Source of the DNA: Thermodesulfovibrionales bacterium
GTDB taxonomy: Bacteria; Nitrospirota; Thermodesulfovibrionia; Thermodesulfovibrionales; UBA1546
Assembly (NCBI GenBank): GCA_919901705.1
Contig: CAKKPR010000339.1
Location: 1-9,902, forward strand
Length of the DNA: 9,902 bases
Reading direction: 5' to 3'
Shown here: one piece after another, positions 1-6,777 of the stretch
Position numbering within the stretch: position 1 is the first letter of the stretch
Layout of the letters: each line of letters begins with the position of its first letter
Translations under genes and position numbers: made by a program
Notes under the pieces: model-generated
The model's input: only the letters and a program-made list of their open reading frames with translations
Told to the model about the DNA's origin: nothing
The model's database searches: none

Positions 1-12
1 TAACCCTGCAGT

Positions 13-50
13 AACCCCCTCTTTGCTAAGATGGGGTGAGGGGAGGTTTT
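13..50. repeat. Family A palindromic repeat across the mfd stop codon
   Basis: The core is CCCC-C-TCTT, loop TGCT, AAGA-T-GGGG (16-36), an eight-pair stem with one mismatch, followed by a G-rich flank to 46. The hairpin contains the mfd stop codon (26-28), and the repeat encodes the last mfd residues (PPLTPS). There is no T-run after it on the mfd side in the few bases left, so I do not call it a terminator. It is the most diverged of the five copies. Confidence 0.7.
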
Positions 51-3000
51 GGTTCTTCTGCCAGCAGCCTCTCCAAAATTCCTCTTATGAGCTTATACGT
101 TTCGCTCCATGCAAGTCGCAGACTCGACTCTTCGAGATTCCTGGCCTTAATCTCAAAACCTTCAGGAAGAAATCTTATCCTGTCACCAACGGCATCCCGA
201 AGTCCGAGGATATTTTCTGCTTCAACCTTTGTGTCCTTTGAAAAGATAATCCGTATATTCCCGCTGACTTCCTCAGCATCTGTAATCTTAAGCCTCCTTG
301 CCATTATTTTAAGCCTCATTACATCAAACAGATTCTGAACCTCTGCAGGCAGCCTGCCAAAGCGGTCTTTAATTTCATCAATAAGCGCATTCAGGACTTC
401 ATCATTCCTGGCTGATGCGATCTTCCTGTAAATGCTCAGCCTTAGCGTAATATCCTCAATAAATTCATCCGGTATGAATGCAGACACCCTCAGGCTTATG
501 CGGGGGTCTATCTCTTCTTCTGTCTTGATACCCCTTAATTCAGCCACTGAATTTTCGAGCATATCAACATACATATCAAATCCGACCGCGTGTATATGCC
601 CTGACTGTTCAGGTCCAAGCATATTTCCTGTTCCCCTTATCTCAAGGTCTTTCATCGCAAGCCTGAACCCGGCTCCAAGATAGTTCATGTCCTGAATAGC
701 CTGCAGTCTCTTTTTTGCTTCATCAGTGATAATGTCTTCTCCCGGGATAAAAAAATATGCATACGCCCTTACATTACTTCTTCCGACACGGCCTTTCAGT
801 TGATAAAGGTCTGCAAGCCCCATCCTGTCTGCCCTGTTTATTATTATTGTGTTTGCACTCGGTATATCAAGGCCTGAACCGATAATCGCTGTTGAAACAA
901 GAACATCAATCTCTGCATCTATAAACCTTTTCATTACCGTTTCAAGTTCTCTTTCATGCATCTGTCCGTGCGCAACAGCAACCCTTGCCTCAGGCACAAC
1001 ACGTTTGACATAATCGAAAATTTTTCCTATATCTTTAATCCTGTTATGAACAAAATATGTCTGGCCGCCCCTTTCCATCTCCCTCTCTATGGCATCCTTT
1101 ACTGTCTGTTCATTGAGTCCGGTGACTATGCTTCTTACGGCAAGCCTTTCTTCCGGCGGGGTTTCAATAAGGCTCATGCCCCTGATTCCTGACAATGCCA
1201 TATTAAGCGTCCTTGGGATTGGCGTTGCAGTAAGAGTGAGAACATCAACACCCCTTTTAAGCCCCTTTATCTTTTCTTTTTGTGCAACCCCGAAACGGTG
1301 TTCTTCATCAATTACAAGAAGGCCGAGATTATGAAAGCTCATATCTTTTCTTAGCAGTGTATGGGTTCCTATCAGTATGTCAACATCTCCACTAACAACT
1401 TCTTTTATTGTCCCGGACTGCTCATGCCTTGACTTGAACCTGCTCAGATAGTCTATTGTCACAGGGAAAGCAGAAAATCTCTGTTTAAACGTCCTGTAAT
1501 GCTGCTCGCATAAAAGCGTCGTAGGTACAAGGACTGCGACCTGTTTAGCGTCATAGACTGCCTTGAATGCTGCCCGCATGGCAACCTCTGTCTTGCCGTA
1601 ACCAACATCTCCGCAAAGAAGCCTGTCCATGGGTCTTTCCGTCTCCATATCAGACTTTATCTCTTCTATGGCCCTCACCTGGTCAGGTGTTTCATCATAA
1701 TGAAAAAAATCATCAAATTCTTTGTGAAGTTCTGTGTCTCCGCTGAATACAAAACCTTTCGAGACCTCCCTCTCGGCATAGAGCCTCAGTAGTTTCTCTG
1801 CCATCTCCCTTATTTTCTTTCTTACCCTTTCCTTGGTCCTCTGCCAGGTTTTCCCGCCAAGCCTGTCAGTTTTCGGAAGGACACCTTCTTCGGCATGATA
1901 CTTCTTTATCTTTTCTATAGCGTAAAGCGGAAGATAAAGCCTATCCCCCCCGGAATATTCCAGGACCATGAGGTCGCCTTCATAGCCCTCTACTGTCTGT
2001 TTTACAAGACCTGCAAACTTTCCAATCCCATGGTCCTTGTGCACAATAAAATCACCGGCAGTCAGATCATCCAATGATACGAGGAGTTCTGATACCTTTG
2101 ATTTTTTTATTGACCTGAATGCCGGCCTTTCACCGAAGATCTCTTTTTCTGTAAGGATTAGAAGCCCCCTTCGGATATCCGCTCGCCCCGGTCCGCGCTC
2201 AGGCGGATTCGCCGAGGAGAACGAGTCGCCCCCGCACTCAGGCGGGTTCGCTGAGGAGAATGAGGAGACTGCGGCGGAAAGAAAAAACCCTAATGAAAGT
2301 TCTCCAATGGTTAGCGATATACTGCCTTTGTATTCAGAAATCTCCTCTTTTTCAATCACAGGCGCAACGATATCCCCGTTCATGAGAATATCTTTTATCC
2401 TCTCTGCCTGTCCGGTTGATGATACGACTATGATTATCCTGTTCTCCCTGCTTATTTTTTTTATGGCATGAGGAAGTTCATAGATAGATTTTCTTTCATT
2501 ATGGTATATGCCATGCCCTTCCAATGAAAGAAGACCTGCATCAATTTCCTCTCCCTCAGCCCCCTGTGTCCCCCCCTTACCAAGGGGGGGATGGGGGGGT
2601 GCCTTTGAAAAAGAAAATTTTGAAAGCATTATGGCGCCTTCAGGAAAGGCATACGGGGGATGTATAGAATCCGGGAAAAAATAATCAATATCACCAGCCA
2701 TTGAAAAGATGTCTGTGCCTTCTAACGGCTCCGAAGCCGGAAGGATAACAAATTCTCCGGCATCCTTAACTGATTTTTGCGTATTTATATCAAAGGTCCT
2801 GATTTTATCTATTGTATCCCCGAAAAATTCAACTCTGAAAGGGCTCTCATGCGTCGAAGGGAATATGTCAAACAACCATCCCCTGCGGCTGAACTCAGCA
2901 TGCTCAACAACTATTGAGACACGTTTATATCCGAGATTAAGAAGTTTTTGCTCCAGTACATCCCTGCTCATCTCAAAAGGGGCCTTTAACTGCAAAACAT

Positions 3001-3358
3001 TATCTTTCAATTCTTCATGTGACCACACTTTTGCATTCAGGGCATCTTTTGAAGTTATTATGGAATCGCCTTCTTTAAAGTTATAAATGACCTCTGCCCT
3101 ATGGCCACAGGATTCAGTGCCGTTTGGTTCGGGAAGGAATAAAATATTGCGGGGCGTTATGCGTGAAGCATTGAGCACTGACCTGAAAAACAAAATGTCC
3201 TTATATAATTCTTCTGCTGTTTCTTCTGTATGCTCAATCATAATAAACGGTTTATCCTGCAAGGCAAGAAAAAGAGCCCTAGATGAACCGGAGAGGTTAT
3301 AAATGCGCGAAGAAGGAGAGATGTTCTTTACTCTGTCTGAAAACAGGCTAAAATCCAT
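26..3358 (-). CDS. mfd: Transcription-repair coupling factor Mfd
   Basis: ATP-driven DNA translocase that removes RNA polymerase stalled at lesions and recruits UvrA. From the ATG at 3358 it has 1110 residues, near the normal size. An in-frame TTG at 3364 is the alternative start: AAGAAG lies 8 nt before the TTG but 14 nt before the ATG, so either could be right. Layout: UvrB-like module to about 210; RNA polymerase interaction (CarD-like) domain about 431-498; Walker A GDVGYGKT 583-590; DEEH box 684-687; LTATPIPRT 709-717; QLKGRVGRS 853-861; C-terminal TRCF domain after about 950. Two repeat-derived segments interrupt it: about 253-267 (family A) and 365-390 (two family B units just before LTEKEIFGER). 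The last residues PKPPLTPS and the TAG stop lie in another family A copy. All helicase motifs are intact, so the protein is probably functional. Confidence 0.95.
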   Translation of the reverse strand: MDFSLFSDRVKNISPSSRIYNLSGSSRALFLALQDKPFIMIEHTEETAEELYKDILFFRSVLNASRITPRNILFLPEPNGTESCGHRAEVIYNFKEGDSIITSKDALNAKVWSHEELKDNVLQLKAPFEMSRDVLEQKLLNLGYKRVSIVVEHAEFSRRGWLFDIFPSTHESPFRVEFFGDTIDKIRTFDINTQKSVKDAGEFVILPASEPLEGTDIFSMAGDIDYFFPDSIHPPYAFPEGAIMLSKFSFSKAPPHPPLGKGGTQGAEGEEIDAGLLSLEGHGIYHNERKSIYELPHAIKKISRENRIIIVVSSTGQAERIKDILMNGDIVAPVIEKEEISEYKGSISLTIGELSLGFFLSAAVSSFSSANPPECGGDSFSSANPPERGPGRADIRRGLLILTEKEIFGERPAFRSIKKSKVSELLVSLDDLTAGDFIVHKDHGIGKFAGLVKQTVEGYEGDLMVLEYSGGDRLYLPLYAIEKIKKYHAEEGVLPKTDRLGGKTWQRTKERVRKKIREMAEKLLRLYAEREVSKGFVFSGDTELHKEFDDFFHYDETPDQVRAIEEIKSDMETERPMDRLLCGDVGYGKTEVAMRAAFKAVYDAKQVAVLVPTTLLCEQHYRTFKQRFSAFPVTIDYLSRFKSRHEQSGTIKEVVSGDVDILIGTHTLLRKDMSFHNLGLLVIDEEHRFGVAQKEKIKGLKRGVDVLTLTATPIPRTLNMALSGIRGMSLIETPPEERLAVRSIVTGLNEQTVKDAIEREMERGGQTYFVHNRIKDIGKIFDYVKRVVPEARVAVAHGQMHERELETVMKRFIDAEIDVLVSTAIIGSGLDIPSANTIIINRADRMGLADLYQLKGRVGRSNVRAYAYFFIPGEDIITDEAKKRLQAIQDMNYLGAGFRLAMKDLEIRGTGNMLGPEQSGHIHAVGFDMYVDMLENSVAELRGIKTEEEIDPRISLRVSAFIPDEFIEDITLRLSIYRKIASARNDEVLNALIDEIKDRFGRLPAEVQNLFDVMRLKIMARRLKITDAEEVSGNIRIIFSKDTKVEAENILGLRDAVGDRIRFLPEGFEIKARNLEESSLRLAWSETYKLIRGILERLLAEEPKPPLTPS
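2191..2266. repeat. Family B repeat, tandem pair inside mfd
   Basis: Two units with a 39-bp period (13 codons) match at about 30 of 35 positions. Each has a hairpin with a six-base loop: TCCGC / GCGGA (2192-2196 with 2203-2207) and CCCGC / GCGGG (2231-2235 with 2242-2246). The outer stem pair changes from T-A to C-G, so pairing is kept. Each unit continues with TTCGC(C/T)GAGGAGAA. On the mfd strand both are read as a form of FSSANPPE(R/C)G. Confidence 0.8.
2560..2601. repeat. Family A palindromic repeat inside mfd
   Basis: Seven C, TT, loop ACC, AA and seven G (2570-2590) form a perfect nine-pair stem, flanked by further C and G runs. It is read in frame as PPHPPLGKGG in a variable part of Mfd after the UvrB-like module, with no frameshift or stop. 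Confidence 0.8.
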
Positions 3359-3366
3359 CAGCAAAT

Positions 3367-3822
3367 TTATAGCTTCTTTATTTTATCAATTATTCCCGTA
3401 GTTGATATGCCTTTGACATATGGAAGGCTGCGGGTTTCTTTTGCGATATCAGAGCCGATTATATCCTCTTTCTTCCAGTCACCGCCTTTGACAAGGATAT
3501 CAGGCTTTAGAAGTTTTATTAATTCATAGGGAGTGTCTTCATCAAACACTGTTACATAATCTACCATTTCGAGAGCGGCTAATATCTCTGCTCTCCGGCC
3601 TTGCGGATTAACCGGCCTTCCGGGCTTTATTACAGAGACGGACTTATCTGAGTTTAATCCTATTACAAGCACATCTCCAAGCGCCCTTGCCTCTTTCAGA
3701 TACCTTATATGTCCTACATGCAGAATATCGAAGCAGCCGTTGGTAAAGACTATCTTCCTGCCTTTTGCCTTGAGGCTGTCAACAACTGTCTTTAGTTCAT
3801 TCCAGTTTAGTATCTTTTCCAT
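3367..3822 (-). CDS. rfaE2: D-glycero-beta-D-manno-heptose 1-phosphate adenylyltransferase
   Basis: Transfers AMP from ATP to heptose 1-phosphate, giving ADP-heptose for the inner core of lipopolysaccharide. It has 151 residues, the length of the stand-alone adenylyltransferase, so it is not the fused HldE kinase-transferase of E. coli. The nucleotidyltransferase motif FTNGCFDILHVGH is at 26-38 with the HxGH box at 35-38, then GLNSDKSV at 55-62 and KPGRPV at 66-71. KGGDW is at 112-116, and the C-terminal ISTTGIIDKI (139-148) matches the STT-type signature of the family. The kinase half (RfaE1) is not in the window. The gene follows a 172-nt repeat-filled gap and has only a weak ribosome-binding site. 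The mfd gene starts eight bases (or two, see mfd) after its stop. Confidence 0.93.
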   Translation of the reverse strand: MEKILNWNELKTVVDSLKAKGRKIVFTNGCFDILHVGHIRYLKEARALGDVLVIGLNSDKSVSVIKPGRPVNPQGRRAEILAALEMVDYVTVFDEDTPYELIKLLKPDILVKGGDWKKEDIIGSDIAKETRSLPYVKGISTTGIIDKIKKL

Positions 3823-3834
3823 AAATCTCGTATT

Positions 3835-3853
3835 AGCTGTCAGCTATCAGCTA
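3835..3853. repeat. Heptamer tandem repeat upstream of rfaE2
   Basis: AGCTGTC AGCTATC AGCTA is about 2.7 units of a 7-bp repeat with one change, and another AGCT follows at 3856-3859. It lies 13 to 31 bases upstream of the rfaE2 start codon, just before the weak ribosome-binding region. No function can be assigned from sequence. Confidence 0.55.
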
Positions 3854-3920
3854 AGAGCTTCAAGCATCTCCTTCTTAATACTACAGCGTCACTTTTCAGG
3901 CGACGCATCAAATATCTAAA

Positions 3921-3953
3921 ATTCCCCCTTAGAAAAGGGGGTTAGGGGGTTGT
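3921..3953. repeat. Family A repeat in the Nudix-rfaE2 gap, distal copy
   Basis: CCCCCTT, loop AGAA, AAGGGGG (3924-3941), followed by TTAGGGGGTTGT. On the opposite strand the neighbouring copy at 3972-4006 has the same arrangement, so the two face each other across an 18-base spacer. Confidence 0.78.
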
Positions 3954-3971
3954 AACGAACCGGGAAAAAGC

Positions 3972-4006
3972 ACAACCCCCTTTGTCCCCCTTTATTAAGG
4001 GGGAAT
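3972..4006. repeat. Family A repeat at the Nudix 3' end, proximal copy
   Basis: CCCCCTT, loop TATT, AAGGGGG (3986-4003), preceded by ACAACCCCCTTTGT. It overlaps the Nudix gene and supplies its TAA stop (3995-3997) and the last Pro-Pro codons. It is inverted relative to the copy at 3921-3953. Confidence 0.78.
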
Positions 4007-4459
4007 CGAACCCAAAAGAGTCACTGTAGTGTTAAGCATCTCCTTTGCCTTCTCTACTATCTTCTTATCACCTTTATAACTGACCTTTGCCAGTGCTGTA
4101 TCGAGAGGGAACCATGAGGCATCATCAACCTCTGCATCATGGTCTTTGGTGCTGCCGCCCAGATATTCCATCAGATAAAAATGCACTGTCTTTCTGCACC
4201 TTGCATTTTCTCCTTTGATGTAATACCAGAAAGAGACATCTCCTATCTTATCCCTGATCCTGCCCTTCAGCCCTGTTTCCTCCCCGACCTCTCTGACAGC
4301 TGTTTCCTCGGGGCTTTCACCTTTGTCTACAATGCCTTTTGGCAGGCACCAGACATTCCCGCCCTTCACTGCAATCAGCGCAATCTCTGTTACATCAGCA
4401 TTGGTCCTGAATATAACTCCGCCAGAAGAGACCTGATGTTTTATGGTTGCGGGTCTCAT
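3995..4459 (-). CDS. Nudix hydrolase (MutT-like) with repeat-derived C-terminus
   Basis: A small hydrolase of nucleoside diphosphates linked to another moiety, 154 residues. The Nudix box is complete from Gly42 to Leu64 (GIVDKGE, then REVGEETGL), so the magnesium-binding and catalytic glutamates are present. The early SSGGVIF strand and LPKG are also typical and resemble the dinucleoside polyphosphate / MutT branch; the substrate cannot be fixed from sequence. The start has no obvious ribosome-binding site. It lies 42 nt after rseP, which suggests the same transcript. The folded domain should end near the helix KIVEKAKEML (133-142). The last dozen residues (NTTVTLLGSIPP) run into a family A palindromic repeat, which supplies the final SIPP residues and the TAA stop. 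Confidence 0.88.
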   Translation of the reverse strand: MRPATIKHQVSSGGVIFRTNADVTEIALIAVKGGNVWCLPKGIVDKGESPEETAVREVGEETGLKGRIRDKIGDVSFWYYIKGENARCRKTVHFYLMEYLGGSTKDHDAEVDDASWFPLDTALAKVSYKGDKKIVEKAKEMLNTTVTLLGSIPP

Positions 4460-4501
4460 ATCAAAAACAGGTTGAGGTTGAGAATTTTCTTAATCCTGAT
4501 T

Positions 4502-5572
4502 TCATGGTATTGTCTTGCCTGTGACAATTCTCATTATATCATTGTATAAAGCGAAGGTCATCAATGCTATAATCACTGCAAGGCCGACCTTTTGCGCAAC
4601 TATCATCACCTTTTCGCTAAGGGGCTTCCGTCTTATCGCTTCGAAGGTCAGAAACATGAGATGGCCGCCGTCAAGTATGGGTATCGGCAGAAGATTAAGT
4701 ACGCCGAGGTTTATGCTTATCACTGCCATAAATACAAAAAAATTCATAGCGCCAAGCGATGCCTGCTCACCTGCCATCTGAAAAATAAGGATTGGTCCGC
4801 CAATAGTGTCTGCAGGGACAATCCTCTGGATAAGCTTTACAATCCCTACGATTGTCAGCACAGATATCTCCCAGGTCCTTGTAATGCCGTTTGCTATTGC
4901 GCTGCCAACCCCTTCTTTTTGTATGAAAGAGCTTCCGGAAGGTTTTATCCCTATCAGGCCTATCTCTTTTTCCTCCCCGAATATGTCCTTTATCTTTTTC
5001 CTTTCAGGTGTTATTGGCACAATGATAATATTGTTATCCCTTTTTATCTTAAAACTGAGAGTTTTATCCGGATTCTTGTGGATAATCACTGTTACTTCCG
5101 CCCATTGATTTACAACAACTCTGTCAACCTCGATAATCCTGTCACCCTTTGTAAGCCCTGCTGCACTTGCCGGAGATTGTTTCATAACGTCGCCAACTTC
5201 AGGGAGAAGAACAGGCAAGCCGTGCATAAATATAAATATGAAAATGAGCGCAGCAAAAAACAGGTTGAAAACAGGGCCTGCAAAAACTATTGCCGCCCTC
5301 TTCCATACAGGCTGGTAATTGTATGCAAACGGCTTGTCTTCCTCTTTCAGTTCCTCGCCGGGCTCTTCTCCCAGCATCTTCACGTATCCGCCAAGCGGAA
5401 CTGCAGAAACAAGATATTCCGTGTCTCCATATTTTTTACCTATTAGTTTAGGACCAAAACCCAAAGAAAACTTAAGCACCCTCACTCCAAGCTTCTTTGC
5501 AAAAAGGAAATGCCCGAGTTCATGCACGAATATCAGAATTCCAAGTAATACTATTGCTGAAAGAAATGTCAT
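4502..5572 (-). CDS. rseP: RIP metalloprotease RseP (site-2 protease)
   Basis: Inner-membrane zinc protease that makes the intramembrane cut in regulated proteolysis, classically of anti-sigma factors such as RseA; the substrate here is unknown. It has 356 residues. The zinc-binding HELGH is at 17-21 in the first membrane helix, FAGPVFN at 97-103 is the conserved GxxxN-type element, and the third zinc ligand region NLLPIPILDGGH is at 293-304. A PDZ domain spans about 125-185 (SPASAAGLTKGDRIIEVD). There is a single PDZ domain rather than the tandem pair of E. coli RseP. A final helix lies at about 328-345. The start is supported by GGAG seven bases upstream (5580-5583) and by the ATGA overlap with dxr. 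No anti-sigma factor or sigma factor lies in the window. Confidence 0.95.
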   Translation of the reverse strand: MTFLSAIVLLGILIFVHELGHFLFAKKLGVRVLKFSLGFGPKLIGKKYGDTEYLVSAVPLGGYVKMLGEEPGEELKEEDKPFAYNYQPVWKRAAIVFAGPVFNLFFAALIFIFIFMHGLPVLLPEVGDVMKQSPASAAGLTKGDRIIEVDRVVVNQWAEVTVIIHKNPDKTLSFKIKRDNNIIIVPITPERKKIKDIFGEEKEIGLIGIKPSGSSFIQKEGVGSAIANGITRTWEISVLTIVGIVKLIQRIVPADTIGGPILIFQMAGEQASLGAMNFFVFMAVISINLGVLNLLPIPILDGGHLMFLTFEAIRRKPLSEKVMIVAQKVGLAVIIALMTFALYNDIMRIVTGKTIP

Positions 5573-6777
5573 CTTTTATCTCCAATTTCCATTAAAATTG
5601 CTTTTGCCTTTTCCCTCGCCCACCTGTCCGCCTCTATTACCACATCAATCTCCCTGACAGCTCGGTTGCTCTCCTCGGCGAGTCCGCCTGGGTGCGGACG
5701 AGTCGTACCGACTTCTTTCCTGTGCGAATTCATTGTATCTTTAATTATAACAGGAATATCATTAAACCCTATCCTTTTTTGAAGAAATGCATCCACGGCA
5801 ACCTCATTTGCGGCATTTAAAACAGCAGGCATTGTGCCACCTTCTTTAGCTGCCTCATACGCATATAAAAGACAGGGGAAACATTCTGTATCAGGTTTCC
5901 GGAATGTGAGTTTTTCAATCCTGCTTAAATCAAGAACCGGCATAGGGTCCTCAAGCCTTTCAGGATATGAAAGCGCATAAGCTATGGGGCCCTTCATATC
6001 AGGGACTGAAAGCTGTGCCAGATAACTCCTGTCTTTAAACTCAATCATTGAATGGACTATGCTCTGCGGATGTATAAGAACATCAATATCATCCTGAGAA
6101 AAACCAAAGAGATGATGTGCCTCTATGACCTCAAGACCTTTATTCATAAGCGTTGCAGAGTCTATTGTTATCTTCCTGCCCATATCCCAGTTCGGATGTT
6201 TAAGGGCATCTTCCAGAGTCACCTTGCCCAACTCACCCCTGGTACTGCCGAAAAAGGGGCCGCCGGAAGCGGTAAGCACTATCCGTTTTATGGAGTTCCT
6301 GCCCCGCCCTTCGATGCACTGAAATATTGCACTATGCTCGCTATCCACAGGAATTATTTTTGATCCGTATTTTGCTGCATCCCCCATAACTATATCTCCT
6401 GCAACAACAAGGGACTCTTTGTTGGCAAGCCCGACTGTTTTCCCTGCCCTTACAGCAGAAAGCGTAGGCAGAAGGCCTGCGAAACCAACGATTGCCGAAA
6501 GTACAAAATCAGACCTGTTATATGAAGCAACCTCTGCAATGCCTTCATTGCCTGAAAGAACTTTAATATTAAGACGTTTCCTGAGTTCCAGGGCAGTTGC
6601 CTCATCAGCCACTGCTGCCATTTCAGGCTCGAATATCTTTATCTGCTCCTCGAACAACGTTATGTTGCTGCCTGCAGTCAGGCCGACAACCTTAAACCTG
6701 TCCCTGCGCTTTGAGATTACTTCAAGAGCGCTTCTCCCTATTGAACCAGTCGAACCTAATATTGTTACCAGTTTCAC
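5569..6777 (-). CDS. dxr: 1-deoxy-D-xylulose 5-phosphate reductoisomerase
   Basis: Converts DXP to 2-C-methyl-D-erythritol 4-phosphate with NADPH, the committed step of the MEP isoprenoid pathway. The frame is open ten codons further upstream, but the protein family begins at KLVTILGSTGSIG, so I chose the GTG at 6777. It overlaps the cdsA stop as GTGA and gives 402 residues. Visible motifs: NADPH-binding GSTGSIG 8-14, LANKESLVVAG 117-127, PVDSEHSA 143-150 with metal ligands, SGGPF 171-175, and HPNWDMG 194-200 followed by ITIDSATLMNKGLEVIEA with further active-site residues. Residues about 356-374 (around RPHPGGLAEES) come from a family B palindromic repeat. They lie between the HRKEV helix and the conserved EADRWARE segment, where homologues have only a short linker. 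The TGA overlaps the rseP ATG (ATGA). Confidence 0.96.
   Translation of the reverse strand: MKLVTILGSTGSIGRSALEVISKRRDRFKVVGLTAGSNITLFEEQIKIFEPEMAAVADEATALELRKRLNIKVLSGNEGIAEVASYNRSDFVLSAIVGFAGLLPTLSAVRAGKTVGLANKESLVVAGDIVMGDAAKYGSKIIPVDSEHSAIFQCIEGRGRNSIKRIVLTASGGPFFGSTRGELGKVTLEDALKHPNWDMGRKITIDSATLMNKGLEVIEAHHLFGFSQDDIDVLIHPQSIVHSMIEFKDRSYLAQLSVPDMKGPIAYALSYPERLEDPMPVLDLSRIEKLTFRKPDTECFPCLLYAYEAAKEGGTMPAVLNAANEVAVDAFLQKRIGFNDIPVIIKDTMNSHRKEVGTTRPHPGGLAEESNRAVREIDVVIEADRWAREKAKAILMEIGDKR
5660..5709. repeat. Family B repeat inside dxr, opposite orientation relative to the gene
   Basis: The minus strand carries CCGCACCCAGGCGGACTCGC and continues CGAGGAG, matching the mfd units read on the plus strand. 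GTCCGC (5682-5687) and GCGGAC (5694-5699) form a perfect six-pair stem with a six-base loop, as in the mfd copies. A near-palindrome, ACGAGTCGT, adjoins at 5698-5706. A similar ACGAGTCG lies between the two mfd units, so it may belong to the element. Confidence 0.78.

Larger units (their letters stand above)
3908..4006 (-). terminator. Long hairpin between Nudix gene and rfaE2: possible attenuator or processing site
   Basis: In the minus-strand transcript three blocks pair perfectly in order: 3996-4006 with 3921-3931 (11 pairs), 3986-3993 with 3934-3941 (8 pairs) and 3972-3980 with 3945-3953 (9 pairs). Small internal loops separate them and the apical loop is 18 bases. The RNA then runs on as AAUUUUAGAUAUUUG, a weak U-rich tail. 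That makes a partial intrinsic terminator or an RNase III-type processing site plausible inside the operon. A terminator would reduce rfaE2 and mfd expression relative to rseP unless they have their own promoter; I could not identify a convincing one. The structure is seen directly; the function is inferred. Confidence 0.4.
3874..4036. repeat. Outer inverted repeat copying the Nudix 3' end
   Basis: Bases 3874-3896 match the reverse complement of 4014-4036 at 19 of 23 positions without gaps; the right arm encodes the Nudix residues LNTTVTLL. The arms enclose the two facing family A copies. In addition, the 12-mer AAGCATCTCCTT occurs in direct orientation at 3862-3873 and 4034-4045, immediately beside each arm. 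The region therefore looks like a partial inverted duplication of the Nudix gene end. Confidence 0.6.

Noticed and set aside
1940..1960. C-run near 1945-1952 considered as another family A repeat
   Set aside because: It has no matching G-run or palindrome and encodes the conserved GGDRLYLPL motif of Mfd, so it is native sequence.
2191..2266. Tandem repeats considered as a CRISPR fragment
   Set aside because: There are only two units, the 39-bp period leaves no unique spacer, the units are coding and in frame, and no cas gene is present.
2160..2300. Possible frameshift or assembly error in mfd around the unusual Ser/Pro/Gly-rich segment
   Set aside because: The frame is the same on both sides, conserved Mfd sequence resumes at once (LTEKEIFGER), and the segment is explained by the in-frame repeat units.
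4592..5446. Long open frame on the plus strand (284 codons) opposite rseP
   Set aside because: It lies wholly antisense to a well-supported rseP with intact HELGH, PDZ and LDGG motifs, its product resembles no family I know, and no ribosome-binding site or neighbour supports it.
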